Assembly (NCBI GenBank): GCA_026998145.1
Contig: JALTRC010000511.1
Location: 1-19,545, forward strand
DNA from: Gammaproteobacteria bacterium
Lineage (GTDB): Bacteria; Pseudomonadota; Gammaproteobacteria; SZUA-229
Length of the DNA: 19,545 bases
Direction: 5' to 3'
The notes under the pieces were generated by a model. The model saw only the letters and a list, made by a program, of their open reading frames with translations. It had not been told where the DNA came from and ran no database searches. This document shows, in pieces, positions 1 through 6,265 of this stretch. Position numbers and translations under genes: made by a program. Position 1 is the stretch's first letter, and each line of letters begins with the position of its first letter.

Positions 1-338
1 CTACCACCAGACGCTAAACCATTAACCTGTACCAGGCCTTCCAGATCATCATTAAATTCAATTGTTGCCGCTTCACCTGTATTGCCACTGGCTGAACCTT
101 TTAAGGTAATAATCATGCCGACTTTCAAATCGGCATCACCACTTACTGGTACACCATCTTTGGTTACCGTGGCTGTACCTGTTTCATACTCAACGCCATC
201 AACAAAGACACTACCAAAACCGGTAATACGACCGGTTACGGATGAGTCGGCAGCAGGTGAAGAGCTGGATGAACAACCGACCATACCTAAAGAAGCAGTC
301 AGGATGGCAGCGTATAAAGATGTGTATTTGAATTTCAT
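1..338 (-). CDS. DUF5666-like lipoprotein, 3' end outside the window
   Basis: The frame opens with ATG at 338 and runs off the window edge, so only about 112 residues are visible and the stop is missing. A typical lipoprotein signal is present: basic start MKFK, a hydrophobic stretch, and GMVGC with Cys22 as the likely lipidated residue, followed by a Ser-rich linker. The part after it (ITGFGSVFVDGVEYET, then DLKVGMIITLKGSASG) has the look of DUF5666 domains, small beta-barrel modules found in secreted or envelope proteins of unknown function. A good ribosome site (AGAAGG, about 349-354) precedes the ATG. The protein would sit in the outer or inner membrane facing the periplasm or surface. 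The family assignment comes from pattern memory, not a search. Confidence 0.75.
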   Translation of the reverse strand, partial: MKFKYTSLYAAILTASLGMVGCSSSSSPAADSSVTGRITGFGSVFVDGVEYETGTATVTKDGVPVSGDADLKVGMIITLKGSASGNTGEAATIEFNDDLEGLVQVNGLASGG

Positions 339-498
339 AGTGATGATACCTTCTGTTTGTTTGTGATCCTCAGTGGTTAACACGGCGGATGCGGCAAAAG
401 GGTTCCATTTATTTTTACTTTTTCAGTTTTGGGGATAAGCGGAGGGTTTATGAAAATAAACGGTAGTATTCAGTGCAAAAAGCACAGCGTCTCAAAGG

Positions 499-527
499 CT
501 GGGCGAAAAAATAAATTGCCGTATAAT
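499..527 (+). promoter_or_regulatory. putative promoter of ppnP
   Basis: A perfect TATAAT -10 box lies at 522-527, about 33 bp before the ppnP ATG. The -35 region at 17-bp spacing is poor (CTGGGC), so the call rests on the -10 box and its position. Confidence 0.35.
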
Positions 528-559
528 GCCTGCCTTGATTATTTTTATGGGTAACAGAC

Positions 560-841
560 ATGTTTAAAACCAATGAATATTTCGATGGCAAGGTGAAATC
601 CATTGCCTTTCAAACGGATACTTTGCCGGCCACTGTTGGGGTAATGGCCGCAGGCAACTATGTGTTTAATACGGCAGACAAGGAAACCATGACCGTTGTC
701 TCCGGCGCCATGACAATCAAACTATCAGGCGAAACAGAAAGTAAAACCTATCAGGCGGGTGAATCCTTTGAAGTAGCCGCCAATAGTGCATTTGATGTGA
801 GTGTAAAAGGCGATACGGCTTATTTATGTGTGTATGGCTGA
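560..841 (+). CDS. ppnP: PpnP, pyrimidine/purine nucleoside phosphorylase
   Basis: This 93-residue cytoplasmic protein matches the small cupin-fold PpnP (YaiE, formerly DUF1255) family over its full length. Family hallmarks are visible: NEYFDGKVKSIAF at the N-terminus, VGVMAAGNYVFNTADKETMTVVSGAM in the middle, and AYLCVYG at the end. The family's usual length is about 94 residues. PpnP catalyses phosphorolysis of a broad range of purine and pyrimidine nucleosides, giving the free base and alpha-D-ribose 1-phosphate, in nucleoside salvage. The stop codon overlaps the start of the downstream CobW-type GTPase, so the two are probably translationally coupled. There is no obvious functional link between them beyond co-transcription. 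Confidence 0.93.
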   Translation: MFKTNEYFDGKVKSIAFQTDTLPATVGVMAAGNYVFNTADKETMTVVSGAMTIKLSGETESKTYQAGESFEVAANSAFDVSVKGDTAYLCVYG

Positions 842-1787
842 GCTGAAAAATATCCCCTGCAATGTGATTACCGGCTTTCTGGGGTCTGGTAAAACCACTG
901 CCATATTGCACCTGCTCAAACAAAAACCAGAGGATGAACGCTGGGCGGTGCTGGTAAATGAATTTGGCCGTATGGGGATTGATGGCAGTGTTATCGCCAC
1001 CCAGAATGCCTATGTAAAGGAAATCCCCGGTGGCTGCATGTGCTGTAGCGCCGGGGTTCCCATGCAGGTGGCGCTGAATGATCTGATTAAGCAGTCCCGT
1101 CCCCAGCGTTTACTGATTGAGCCCACCGGCATTGGCCATCCCCGGCAGATTATCAAACAACTGTCCTCCCCGCCTTTTGATCAGCTACTGGATATGCGTG
1201 CCTGCATCACCCTGCTGGACCCACGGCAGCTACAGGACAGCCGCTACCGGGAAAACCAGCTGTTTAATGATCAGATTGCCATTGGCGATGTGCTGGCTGC
1301 TAATAAAACCGACCAGTGTAAGGAGCAGGATCAAGCGTATTTTCTGGATTATCTGCAAGGACTTCAGCCACCCAAAGCCGCCAGTGGCTGGCTGGTACAG
1401 GGGCAACTGGATGTACAATGGCTGGACCTGCCCCATGCAGCGGGCGGCAGGCCAATTGATTTTAAAGCCTCCAGATTTACCCCGCTTGATTCCCGGCAGC
1501 CACCCCGAGCCGATGCAGGCTTTCAAAGCTGGAGCCAGGAATATGATGCCGGGCAGATATTTGATTATCAGGCCATTCTGGCTCTGATTAGCCAGCTAAA
1601 AGCCGAGCGCATCAAGGCATTATTAAAAACTGACCGGGGTGACTTATTTATTAATAGTCTTGCCGGCAGCAGCAGTGTAATGCAGCTTGAATCCCTGCCC
1701 CATAGCCGCATTGAAGTCATTCAGCCAGGCCCCATAGATAAAAAGTCACTCTCGGCACAACTAAAGGCTTGCATTTTAAACCCCTAG
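834..1787 (+). CDS. CobW/COG0523 family GTP-binding protein (putative metal chaperone)
   Basis: A G3E-type GTPase of 317 residues. From the ATG at 834 it shows the P-loop GFLGSGKTT (14-22), the family's metal-binding CxCC motif in GGCMCC (Cys68, Cys70, Cys71), the Walker-B-like LLIEPTGIGHP (93-103), and the guanine-recognition NKTD (157-160). The C-terminal third (about 250-317) corresponds to the short CobW C domain. Family members deliver zinc, cobalt or other metals to client enzymes using GTP. There is no histidine-rich stretch to suggest a particular metal. An in-frame GTG at 828 could also start translation; ATG 834 is preferred because it overlaps the ppnP stop by 8 nt in a coupling arrangement. 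The metal and client cannot be read from the sequence. Confidence 0.9.
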   Translation: MAELKNIPCNVITGFLGSGKTTAILHLLKQKPEDERWAVLVNEFGRMGIDGSVIATQNAYVKEIPGGCMCCSAGVPMQVALNDLIKQSRPQRLLIEPTGIGHPRQIIKQLSSPPFDQLLDMRACITLLDPRQLQDSRYRENQLFNDQIAIGDVLAANKTDQCKEQDQAYFLDYLQGLQPPKAASGWLVQGQLDVQWLDLPHAAGGRPIDFKASRFTPLDSRQPPRADAGFQSWSQEYDAGQIFDYQAILALISQLKAERIKALLKTDRGDLFINSLAGSSSVMQLESLPHSRIEVIQPGPIDKKSLSAQLKACILNP

Positions 1788-1794
1788 CCCACAC

Positions 1795-1821
1795 TTGTTT
1801 ATTAGATTTTTCTAATATAGA
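1795..1821 (+). promoter_or_regulatory. promoter with perfect dyad in front of the DUF2892 gene
   Basis: An inverted repeat TATTAGA-TTTT-TCTAATA occupies 1800-1817. It lies between a TTGTTT -35-like element (1795-1800) and a TATAGA -10-like element (1816-1821), about 35 bp before the ATG at 1855. A regulator bound here would block RNA polymerase. The site has the AT-rich short-arm form common for ArsR-family repressors, but the regulator is not identified. Confidence 0.5.
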
Positions 1822-1854
1822 ATCCGCCAACATCTTATAAATGAGGAATGAAAT

Positions 1855-2058
1855 ATGACAATTGATCGCGTAGTAATGGCCTTTGCGGGCATCGTAATTT
1901 TAGCCAGTGTTATCCTGTCTCAACTGCATTCTGTAGACTGGTTATGGCTGACAGCTTTTGTGGGCGTGAACATTCTACAATCTGCATTTACCGGTTTTTG
2001 CCCACTGGCTAATATCCTGAAGAAAATGGGTGTAAAACCCGGACAGGCATTTAGCTAA
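1855..2058 (+). CDS. DUF2892 (YgaP-type) small inner-membrane protein
   Basis: This 67-residue protein has two predicted membrane segments (about 6-22 and 29-46) and the family signature VGVNILQSAFTGFCPLANILKKMGVKPG. The same two-helix module forms the membrane part of E. coli YgaP, where it is fused to a rhodanese (sulfurtransferase) domain; here it stands alone. A GAGGAA ribosome site sits 8 nt before the ATG. The single conserved Cys in TGFCP is typical of the family. It has its own promoter with a dyad and ends at a strong terminator, so it is a one-gene unit. Two rhodanese fusions are encoded 2-4 kb downstream, which suggests but does not prove a shared sulfur-related role. Confidence 0.85.
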   Translation: MTIDRVVMAFAGIVILASVILSQLHSVDWLWLTAFVGVNILQSAFTGFCPLANILKKMGVKPGQAFS

Positions 2059-2080
2059 ACCCTCCCCCCGATATGTTTTT

Positions 2081-2109
2081 AAAAGGCCGGATTGTTTCCG
2101 GCCTTTTTT
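2081..2109 (+). terminator. rho-independent terminator after the DUF2892 gene
   Basis: A perfect stem AAAAGGCCGG (2081-2090) / CCGGCCTTTT (2098-2107) with a 7-nt loop runs into a T tract, followed by a second T8 run just downstream. Confidence 0.92.
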
Positions 2110-2122
2110 GTGCTTTTTTTTG

Positions 2123-2198
2123 AACCACAGAGGACACGGAGGTACACAGAGAAGTGCGAAGGTAAAACACAATAAAACCCTCTGTGCTCCCTGTGGTT
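2123..2198. repeat. dispersed inverted-repeat element, copy 1
   Basis: The left end reads ACCACAGAGGACACGGAGG and the right end is its imperfect reverse complement, CTCTGTGCTCCCTGTGGT. The element is non-coding, about 76 bp, and lies between a terminator and the merR promoter region. The same end sequence recurs at 3269-3416. Between 2199 and 2337 I see only AT-rich DNA. Confidence 0.75.
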
Positions 2199-2337
2199 AA
2201 AAATAAAGATTCAATTGAGTAAAACCACCAAAATCTTGCGCAAATTACAATAAATCACTTTTAAAATATACTGTAACTTATTGTATTTACTGAATTCACC
2301 AAACCTATTCAAACAATCCGAAAACAACCAATTTTTC

Positions 2338-2368
2338 TTTACATGGAGTCAACTCCAGATGCTAAACT
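2338..2368 (+). promoter_or_regulatory. MerR-type promoter/operator of the merR-family gene
   Basis: The -35 element TTTACA (2338-2343) and -10 element TAAACT (2363-2368) are separated by 19 bp rather than the usual 17. The spacer carries the dyad TGGAGT-CA-ACTCCA (2344-2357). Over-long spacing around a dyad is the hallmark of promoters that MerR-family proteins activate by DNA distortion, and the dyad core closely resembles ZntR/CueR-type operators. It lies about 44 bp upstream of the regulator's own ATG, implying autoregulation. Confidence 0.8.
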
Positions 2369-2411
2369 TAGCTCTTATCTGTCATAAGTTTTTTCAATAA
2401 AGGAGCAGAAA

Positions 2412-2807
2412 ATGGGTCTGTACAGTATTGGTGACGTGGGTAATCAACTGGGCCTGAGCGCCGATACCCTGCGTTATTACGAGAAAATCGGCCTGTTGCA
2501 AAACATTGCCCGTAACCCCGCCGGGCGTCGCCTGTACAATGACCAGGATCTGTCCCGACTACGCTTTATCCAGCGCGCCCAGAAAATGAATTTCAGCCTG
2601 GCTGAAATTGGCCAGCTGCTGCAAATGCGCACCGACCCGCAACATGCCCGGGATGAGGTTCGCCTGCTAACCGCCAATAAGCTGGAAACCATTAGCGAAC
2701 ACATCAAAGACCTCACCACCCTGCGGGATGAGTTGCAACTGTTATTGAATTTATGCCGGGGCAGCAAGGATGGCTGCCCGATTATTGAAGGTATCGATCA
2801 GGATTAA
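2412..2807 (+). CDS. MerR-family transcriptional regulator (CueR/ZntR-like)
   Basis: A 131-residue cytoplasmic DNA-binding protein. The winged helix-turn-helix is at residues 3-70 (YSIGDVGNQLGLSADTLRYYEKIGLL, then GRRLYNDQDLSRLRFIQRAQ), followed by the dimerisation helix and a C-terminal metal-loop-like stretch with Cys115 and Cys122 (LCRGSKDGCPIIE). This resembles the CueR loop, which also ends in CPIIE, with one residue fewer between the cysteines. The Cys found at the start of the dimer helix in ZntR/MerR (near residue 80) appears to be Arg here, so a divalent soft-metal site of ZntR type looks unlikely. A strong AAGGAG site precedes the ATG, and a MerR-type promoter lies upstream. No metal pump or chaperone gene is adjacent in the same direction, so its effector and wider regulon are unknown. 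Confidence 0.88.
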   Translation: MGLYSIGDVGNQLGLSADTLRYYEKIGLLQNIARNPAGRRLYNDQDLSRLRFIQRAQKMNFSLAEIGQLLQMRTDPQHARDEVRLLTANKLETISEHIKDLTTLRDELQLLLNLCRGSKDGCPIIEGIDQD

Positions 2808-2822
2808 GCCTCTATAACAGAC

Positions 2823-3170
2823 TTATTTTTCTATTAAATCAATAAGTTGATTGATATTCTTAACCTTATTTATATCGTCAGGACCAAGCATTAAATACAG
2901 CTCATCATCCTTTAATTCAAAAATAGCCGGCAGGCCCACGCCCTGATCCCCATGCTGCTTTATAAACTCATCCTTATGCAAAAAGGCAAATTCCCCGTCA
3001 GCCTGCTGTAAATACTTCACCCAGCTATCCCGCACTTTGAAATGCCCATGGGTAAGCGCGCACAGATTGCAACTATAGGTATCCGGCGAGAGTATTTTAT
3101 GGGCAATATCCGTTACCGTATTAAACAGGCCGCTATCGGCGTTATACACAAAAATGAGATGTCTGGACAT
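2823..3170 (-). CDS. conserved-looking small CxxC protein of unknown function
   Basis: This 115-residue, probably cytoplasmic protein lacks a signal peptide or membrane segment. Its N-terminus (HLIFVYNADSGLFNTVTDIAHKILSP) leads to TYSCNLCALTHG, a CxxC pair at Cys34 and Cys37. A second region has FLHKDEFIKQHG and VGLPAIFEL (79-87). The CxxC and the later Pro before a beta-strand recall thioredoxin-like folds, but the spacing is unusual and I do not claim homology. I recall similar proteins annotated only as hypothetical. It is convergent with merR, leaving a 15-bp gap, and its promoter would lie between 3171 and 3268. A redox or metal role is plausible from the CxxC and from the metal/arsenic neighbours only. 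Confidence 0.75.
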   Translation of the reverse strand: MSRHLIFVYNADSGLFNTVTDIAHKILSPDTYSCNLCALTHGHFKVRDSWVKYLQQADGEFAFLHKDEFIKQHGDQGVGLPAIFELKDDELYLMLGPDDINKVKNINQLIDLIEK

Positions 3171-3268
3171 ACGGGTCTCTTTTCAAAATGGATGGGAGTA
3201 TGGCCGTGAAAATCCTGAATAGTTTAAAGTGAAGTAAAAAACAGATTTACTGGGTGGGGAAAAAGCTT

Positions 3269-3416
3269 TCACCACAGAGGACACGGAGGTCACAGAGGTT
3301 TTGGGGTAAGTGCGGGTGATATGAAATTTTTCCTCATCATTATTTCATCTGACGGGACGAAATGAAAAATCCAAACAAAACGCTTTTCCTCCGTGACCTC
3401 CGTGTCCCTGTGGTGA
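3269..3416. repeat. dispersed inverted-repeat element, copy 2
   Basis: The left arm starts TTCACCACAGAGGACACGGA at 3269 and continues to about 3300. The right arm (about 3387-3416) is its near-exact reverse complement with one indel, ending in CTGTGGTGAA. The two ~32-nt arms flank about 85 bp. The element sits between the CxxC gene and the 3' end of the ArsR-rhodanese gene, and shares its ends with 2123-2198. Short predicted ORFs across it are not real genes. Confidence 0.8.
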
Positions 3417-3429
3417 ATACCCCTGCCCA

Positions 3430-4095
3430 TCAACCCGCCATATCCACCGGCAAGCCCGCCGCCTTCCATTCAGGAAAACCATCTTCCAGACGATGGGCCG
3501 CTATGCCCTTCTCCCGTAATCTGGCCACGGCTTCAAACGCCAGTATGCAGTGTGGGCCGCGGCAGTAGGCCACGATTTCCTGGCCGGGGTCCAGTTGCTC
3601 AAGATGGGCTTCCAGCTCGTCCAGGGGCACATTGATGGCGCCGGGCACATGGCCTGCCGCATATTCTTCCGGCGGACGCACATCCAGTACCGTCACCAGA
3701 TCATCCCGCACCCGCTCCAGCAGCTCATCTCTGGGCACGGGTTCCAGCTCATCTTTTACGGTGAGATAGCTTTGCACCAGCTGCTGCACATCCGCCAGAT
3801 GCCGCTCTGCCACCCGTCTCAGTACACTCATCAGCTCCACCACATCTTCACCACTCAAGCGATAATGCACCTTCAACCCTTCCTTGCGGGACAGCACCAG
3901 GCCGCTCTGGCGAAGCTGCTGTAAATGCTGGGAGGTATTGGCCACACTGAGGCCGGAGACTTTTGCCAGCGCATCCACGCTGTGTTCCCCCTGGGCCAGA
4001 AACTCCAGCAGTTCCAGCCGGTTACCATTGCTGAGCGCCTTGCCCACCCGGGCAAACTGGGCGAACAGGTCCTGTTTAAAATGGCCGCTTGACAT
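3430..4095 (-). CDS. ArsR-family regulator fused to a rhodanese domain
   Basis: A 221-residue fusion. Residues 10-100 form an ArsR/SmtB winged helix (VGKALSNGNRLELLEFLAQG, recognition region LSVANTSQHLQQLRQSGLV). Residues 118-219 form a rhodanese module with LDVRPPEEYAAGHVPGAINVP and the active-site loop YCRGPHC (Cys178). The only cysteines are Cys178 and Cys183, both in the rhodanese loop; the classic ArsR metal-site CVC motif is absent. The sensor therefore is more likely sulfur/persulfide chemistry, or arsenic binding at that loop, than the E. coli ArsR site. The start is ATG 4095 with AAAGGA five bases upstream; a longer reading from TTG 4125 would place the ribosome site inside the gene. 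It is divergent from the hydroxylase operon across an operator-like dyad, so it probably represses both. Confidence 0.9.
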   Translation of the reverse strand: MSSGHFKQDLFAQFARVGKALSNGNRLELLEFLAQGEHSVDALAKVSGLSVANTSQHLQQLRQSGLVLSRKEGLKVHYRLSGEDVVELMSVLRRVAERHLADVQQLVQSYLTVKDELEPVPRDELLERVRDDLVTVLDVRPPEEYAAGHVPGAINVPLDELEAHLEQLDPGQEIVAYCRGPHCILAFEAVARLREKGIAAHRLEDGFPEWKAAGLPVDMAG

Positions 4096-4118
4096 AAAAA
4101 TCCTTTCCTTTATTCTTT

Positions 4119-4161
4119 TATTCAAGTAATTTATTGAATAGTTGCTTTAAGCATTTATTAT
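4119..4161 (+). promoter_or_regulatory. ArsR-type operator overlapping the promoter of the hydroxylase operon
   Basis: A perfect dyad TATTCAA-N8-TTGAATA spans 4119-4140 in the divergent gap. The right arm supplies a -35 element TTGAAT (4134-4139), and TATTAT (4156-4161) makes a good -10 at 16-bp spacing, directed into the gene at 4199. Binding would occlude this promoter. The form and AT-richness fit ArsR/SmtB-family operators. The adjacent ArsR-rhodanese is the natural candidate protein. Confidence 0.7.
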
Positions 4162-4198
4162 AAGCCGCCACCGTTTGAACACAAGTTAAGAGGTTCCC

Positions 4199-5068
4199 AT
4201 GTCATTTGATGAATTTATTCTGGACAATGAGCAAAGCATTCGTCTGGGCTTTTTTCTGGGTATTTTAGGCATTATGGCCCTGTGGGAAATCTTCGCACCC
4301 AAACGGGAATTAAAAGTATCCAAACTGCTGCGCTGGAGTAACAATCTGGGGCTGGTCTTTTTCAATAGTTTTATTGTGCGCCTGCTGTTCCCGGCGGCGG
4401 CTGTGGGCGTGGCCAGCTTTGCGGCCGAACACGGCTGGGGCCTGCTGCACCTTTATCAGGTACCTTTGCTGCCTGCGACGATTATTGCCATTATCGCCAT
4501 GGATTTGATTATCTATTTACAGCATGTGCTGGTGCATGCGGTGCCAGTTCTGTGGCGGCTGCACCGGGTGCATCATGCGGATCTGGATTATGATGTCACC
4601 ACCGGCGCCCGCTTTCACACCATTGAAATTATTCTCTCCATGCTGATCAAGTTTGCCACCATTGTGGTGCTGGGGCCGCCGGTTGTGGCGGTGATTATTT
4701 TTGAAGTGATACTAAACGGTATGGCCATGTTTAATCACGGCAATGTGGGGCTGCCCCGGGGGCTGGATCAATGGCTGCGTTTTTTTATTGTCACACCGGA
4801 CATGCACCGCATTCACCATTCCACAGAAGATGACGAAACCAATAGCAATTTCGGTTTTAATCTGAGCTGGTGGGATCGCTTATTCGGCACCTATCGGGAG
4901 CAGCCCAGAGGCGGACACCAGCAAATGCATATTGGTATTCACGGCTTTACGGATAGCAAACAGACCAACTGGATCAGCGGCATGCTGGCCATGCCCTTTA
5001 TGGGAAAAATGAGCGGCTATGTGATTAATCGCCGCAGCTGGAACAAACCGGAAAACGAACCAGAATAG
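4199..5068 (+). CDS. sterol desaturase / fatty acid hydroxylase family membrane protein
   Basis: A 289-residue inner-membrane enzyme with four or five hydrophobic segments (about 15-33, 50-75, 90-108, 145-175). Its di-iron histidine clusters are intact: H109xxxH113, HRVHH (122-126) and HRIHH (203-207), with further His at 140 and 180. Members of this superfamily use two irons and oxygen to hydroxylate or desaturate lipids. The substrate cannot be read from the sequence; bacterial members are often only distantly related to true sterol enzymes. An AAGAGG ribosome site precedes the ATG. It is the first gene of a two-gene unit with the TVP38-rhodanese (24-bp gap) and appears controlled by the divergent ArsR-rhodanese. 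Location next to arsenosugar genes raises the possibility of arsenolipid tailoring, which is inference. Confidence 0.88.
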   Translation: MSFDEFILDNEQSIRLGFFLGILGIMALWEIFAPKRELKVSKLLRWSNNLGLVFFNSFIVRLLFPAAAVGVASFAAEHGWGLLHLYQVPLLPATIIAIIAMDLIIYLQHVLVHAVPVLWRLHRVHHADLDYDVTTGARFHTIEIILSMLIKFATIVVLGPPVVAVIIFEVILNGMAMFNHGNVGLPRGLDQWLRFFIVTPDMHRIHHSTEDDETNSNFGFNLSWWDRLFGTYREQPRGGHQQMHIGIHGFTDSKQTNWISGMLAMPFMGKMSGYVINRRSWNKPENEPE

Positions 5069-5092
5069 CCTGCCCCCCCGCTGGAGAAAACC

Positions 5093-6043
5093 ATGAAAAA
5101 AGCCATCCTGTTTATATTACTTGCTGCCGGTATCACAGCGGCTATTGCCTTTCGGGATCAACTGGACGTCGGCGCACTGGAGAGCTGGGTCACCCAGGCC
5201 GGTGCCGCCGGGCCCTTATTGTTTATGCTGATTTATATCATCGGCACGGTATTTTTCTTTCCCGGTTCGGTGCTGACTCTGGCTGGCGGCGCCCTGTTCG
5301 GCCCCTACTGGGGTACCTTTTACAATCTCACCGCCGCCACCATTGGCGCCATCTTGTCCTTTATTGCCGCCCGCTATCTGGCCTCTGACTGGGTGGAGCG
5401 CAAAACCGGTGGTCGCCTGAAAGCCATTAAAGAAGGCGTGGAATCCGAAGGCTGGAAGTTTGTGGCCTTTGTGCGTCTGGTGCCTCTGTTCCCTTTTAAT
5501 CTGCTCAATTACGCTCTGGGCCTGACCCGCATCAAACTCAGCCATTACTCACTGGCCACCTATATCTGCATGTTACCCGGCGCCATTGCCTATACCTATA
5601 TGGGCTATGTGGGCCGCGAGGCGCTGGCCGGTGATGAAGCCATTATCCAGAAAATCATGCTGGCACTGGCGCTGCTGGCGATTGTGGGCTTTTTACCCGG
5701 TCTGGTAAAAAAATGGCGCGGCCAGCCCATGATCTCGGTGGACGAGCTGAAACAGCATGTTGATTCCGGCGACGCCATTATTCTGGATGTACGCAGCGAG
5801 GCCGATTATTATGGGGAGCAGGGGCATATTGATGGCGCGCTACTGATTCCTCTGGAGGAATTAAAACAGCGCATGGATGAGCTAAAGGAACATCCGGCTA
5901 AAACTATTGTCACTATCTGCCGTACCCACAAGTGCTCATTAAAGGCCGCCGACTTATTACACAAACACGGTTTTAAACAGGTGCTTATAGCCAGAATGGG
6001 GATGACAGACTGGGATGCCAGAGGCTTCCCTGTTGAGCACTAA
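5093..6043 (+). CDS. TVP38/TMEM64 (DedA-like) membrane protein with C-terminal rhodanese domain
   Basis: A 316-residue fusion. Residues 1-205 form a TVP38/TMEM64 (SNARE-associated/VTT) membrane domain, with FPGSVLTLAGGALFG (57-70) and the conserved FVRLVPLFPFNLLNYALGLTRI (126-147), plus helices near 3-20, 40-60, 75-95, 155-175 and 185-205. Residues 213-316 form a rhodanese domain: ILDVRSEADYY, GHIDGALLIPLEEL, and the catalytic loop CRTHKCS (Cys276). The domain orientation puts the rhodanese on one membrane face, probably cytoplasmic. TVP38 proteins are linked to lipid scramblase or transport functions; the rhodanese moves or senses sulfane sulfur. It follows the hydroxylase by 24 bp in the same operon. 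The active Cys is intact, so it is probably a working sulfurtransferase or persulfide carrier. Confidence 0.9.
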   Translation: MKKAILFILLAAGITAAIAFRDQLDVGALESWVTQAGAAGPLLFMLIYIIGTVFFFPGSVLTLAGGALFGPYWGTFYNLTAATIGAILSFIAARYLASDWVERKTGGRLKAIKEGVESEGWKFVAFVRLVPLFPFNLLNYALGLTRIKLSHYSLATYICMLPGAIAYTYMGYVGREALAGDEAIIQKIMLALALLAIVGFLPGLVKKWRGQPMISVDELKQHVDSGDAIILDVRSEADYYGEQGHIDGALLIPLEELKQRMDELKEHPAKTIVTICRTHKCSLKAADLLHKHGFKQVLIARMGMTDWDARGFPVEH

Positions 6044-6103
6044 TCCCAGTGCCCGTCAGTTAAGCTCCAGGCTATTGAAAACACATAAACGTCAATAGTG
6101 TTA

Positions 6104-6175
6104 CCCCCCTCTTTAGAAAAGAGGGGCCGGGGGAGATTGAAATCCCCCTCACTCCCCCTTCTTCAAAGGGGGAGG
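6104..6175. repeat. dispersed GC-skewed repeat made of three adjacent hairpins
   Basis: Three hairpins follow one another: CCCCTCTT/AAGAGGGG (about 6106-6126), GGGGGAGATT with AATCCCCC, and CCCCCTT/AAGGGGG ending near 6173. The element is non-coding and sits in the 222-bp gap between the TVP38-rhodanese and arsS. No T tract follows, so it is not a canonical terminator, though it may weaken read-through. Very similar poly-G/poly-C hairpin repeats are widespread intergenic elements in bacteria, as far as I recall. Only one copy lies in this window. Confidence 0.65.
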
Positions 6176-6265
6176 CTTATCGAAAACAACCGGAAATATC
6201 ACTTAGCCATTAACTTAACTGGCATTAGCATTAATCCATAAACCACAATAAACAAAGGCTCCCCC

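Noticed and set aside
2123..3416. CRISPR-like array from the ACCACAGAGGACACGG repeats
   Set aside because: There are only two inverted elements 1 kb apart, with no regular spacers and no cas genes.
3362..3568. 68-codon plus-strand ORF over the repeat at 3269-3416
   Set aside because: It is formed by the repeat arm and the antisense of the ArsR-rhodanese gene.
4096..4125. TTG start extending the ArsR-rhodanese
   Set aside because: It would bury the clear AAAGGA ribosome site and run into the operator dyad.
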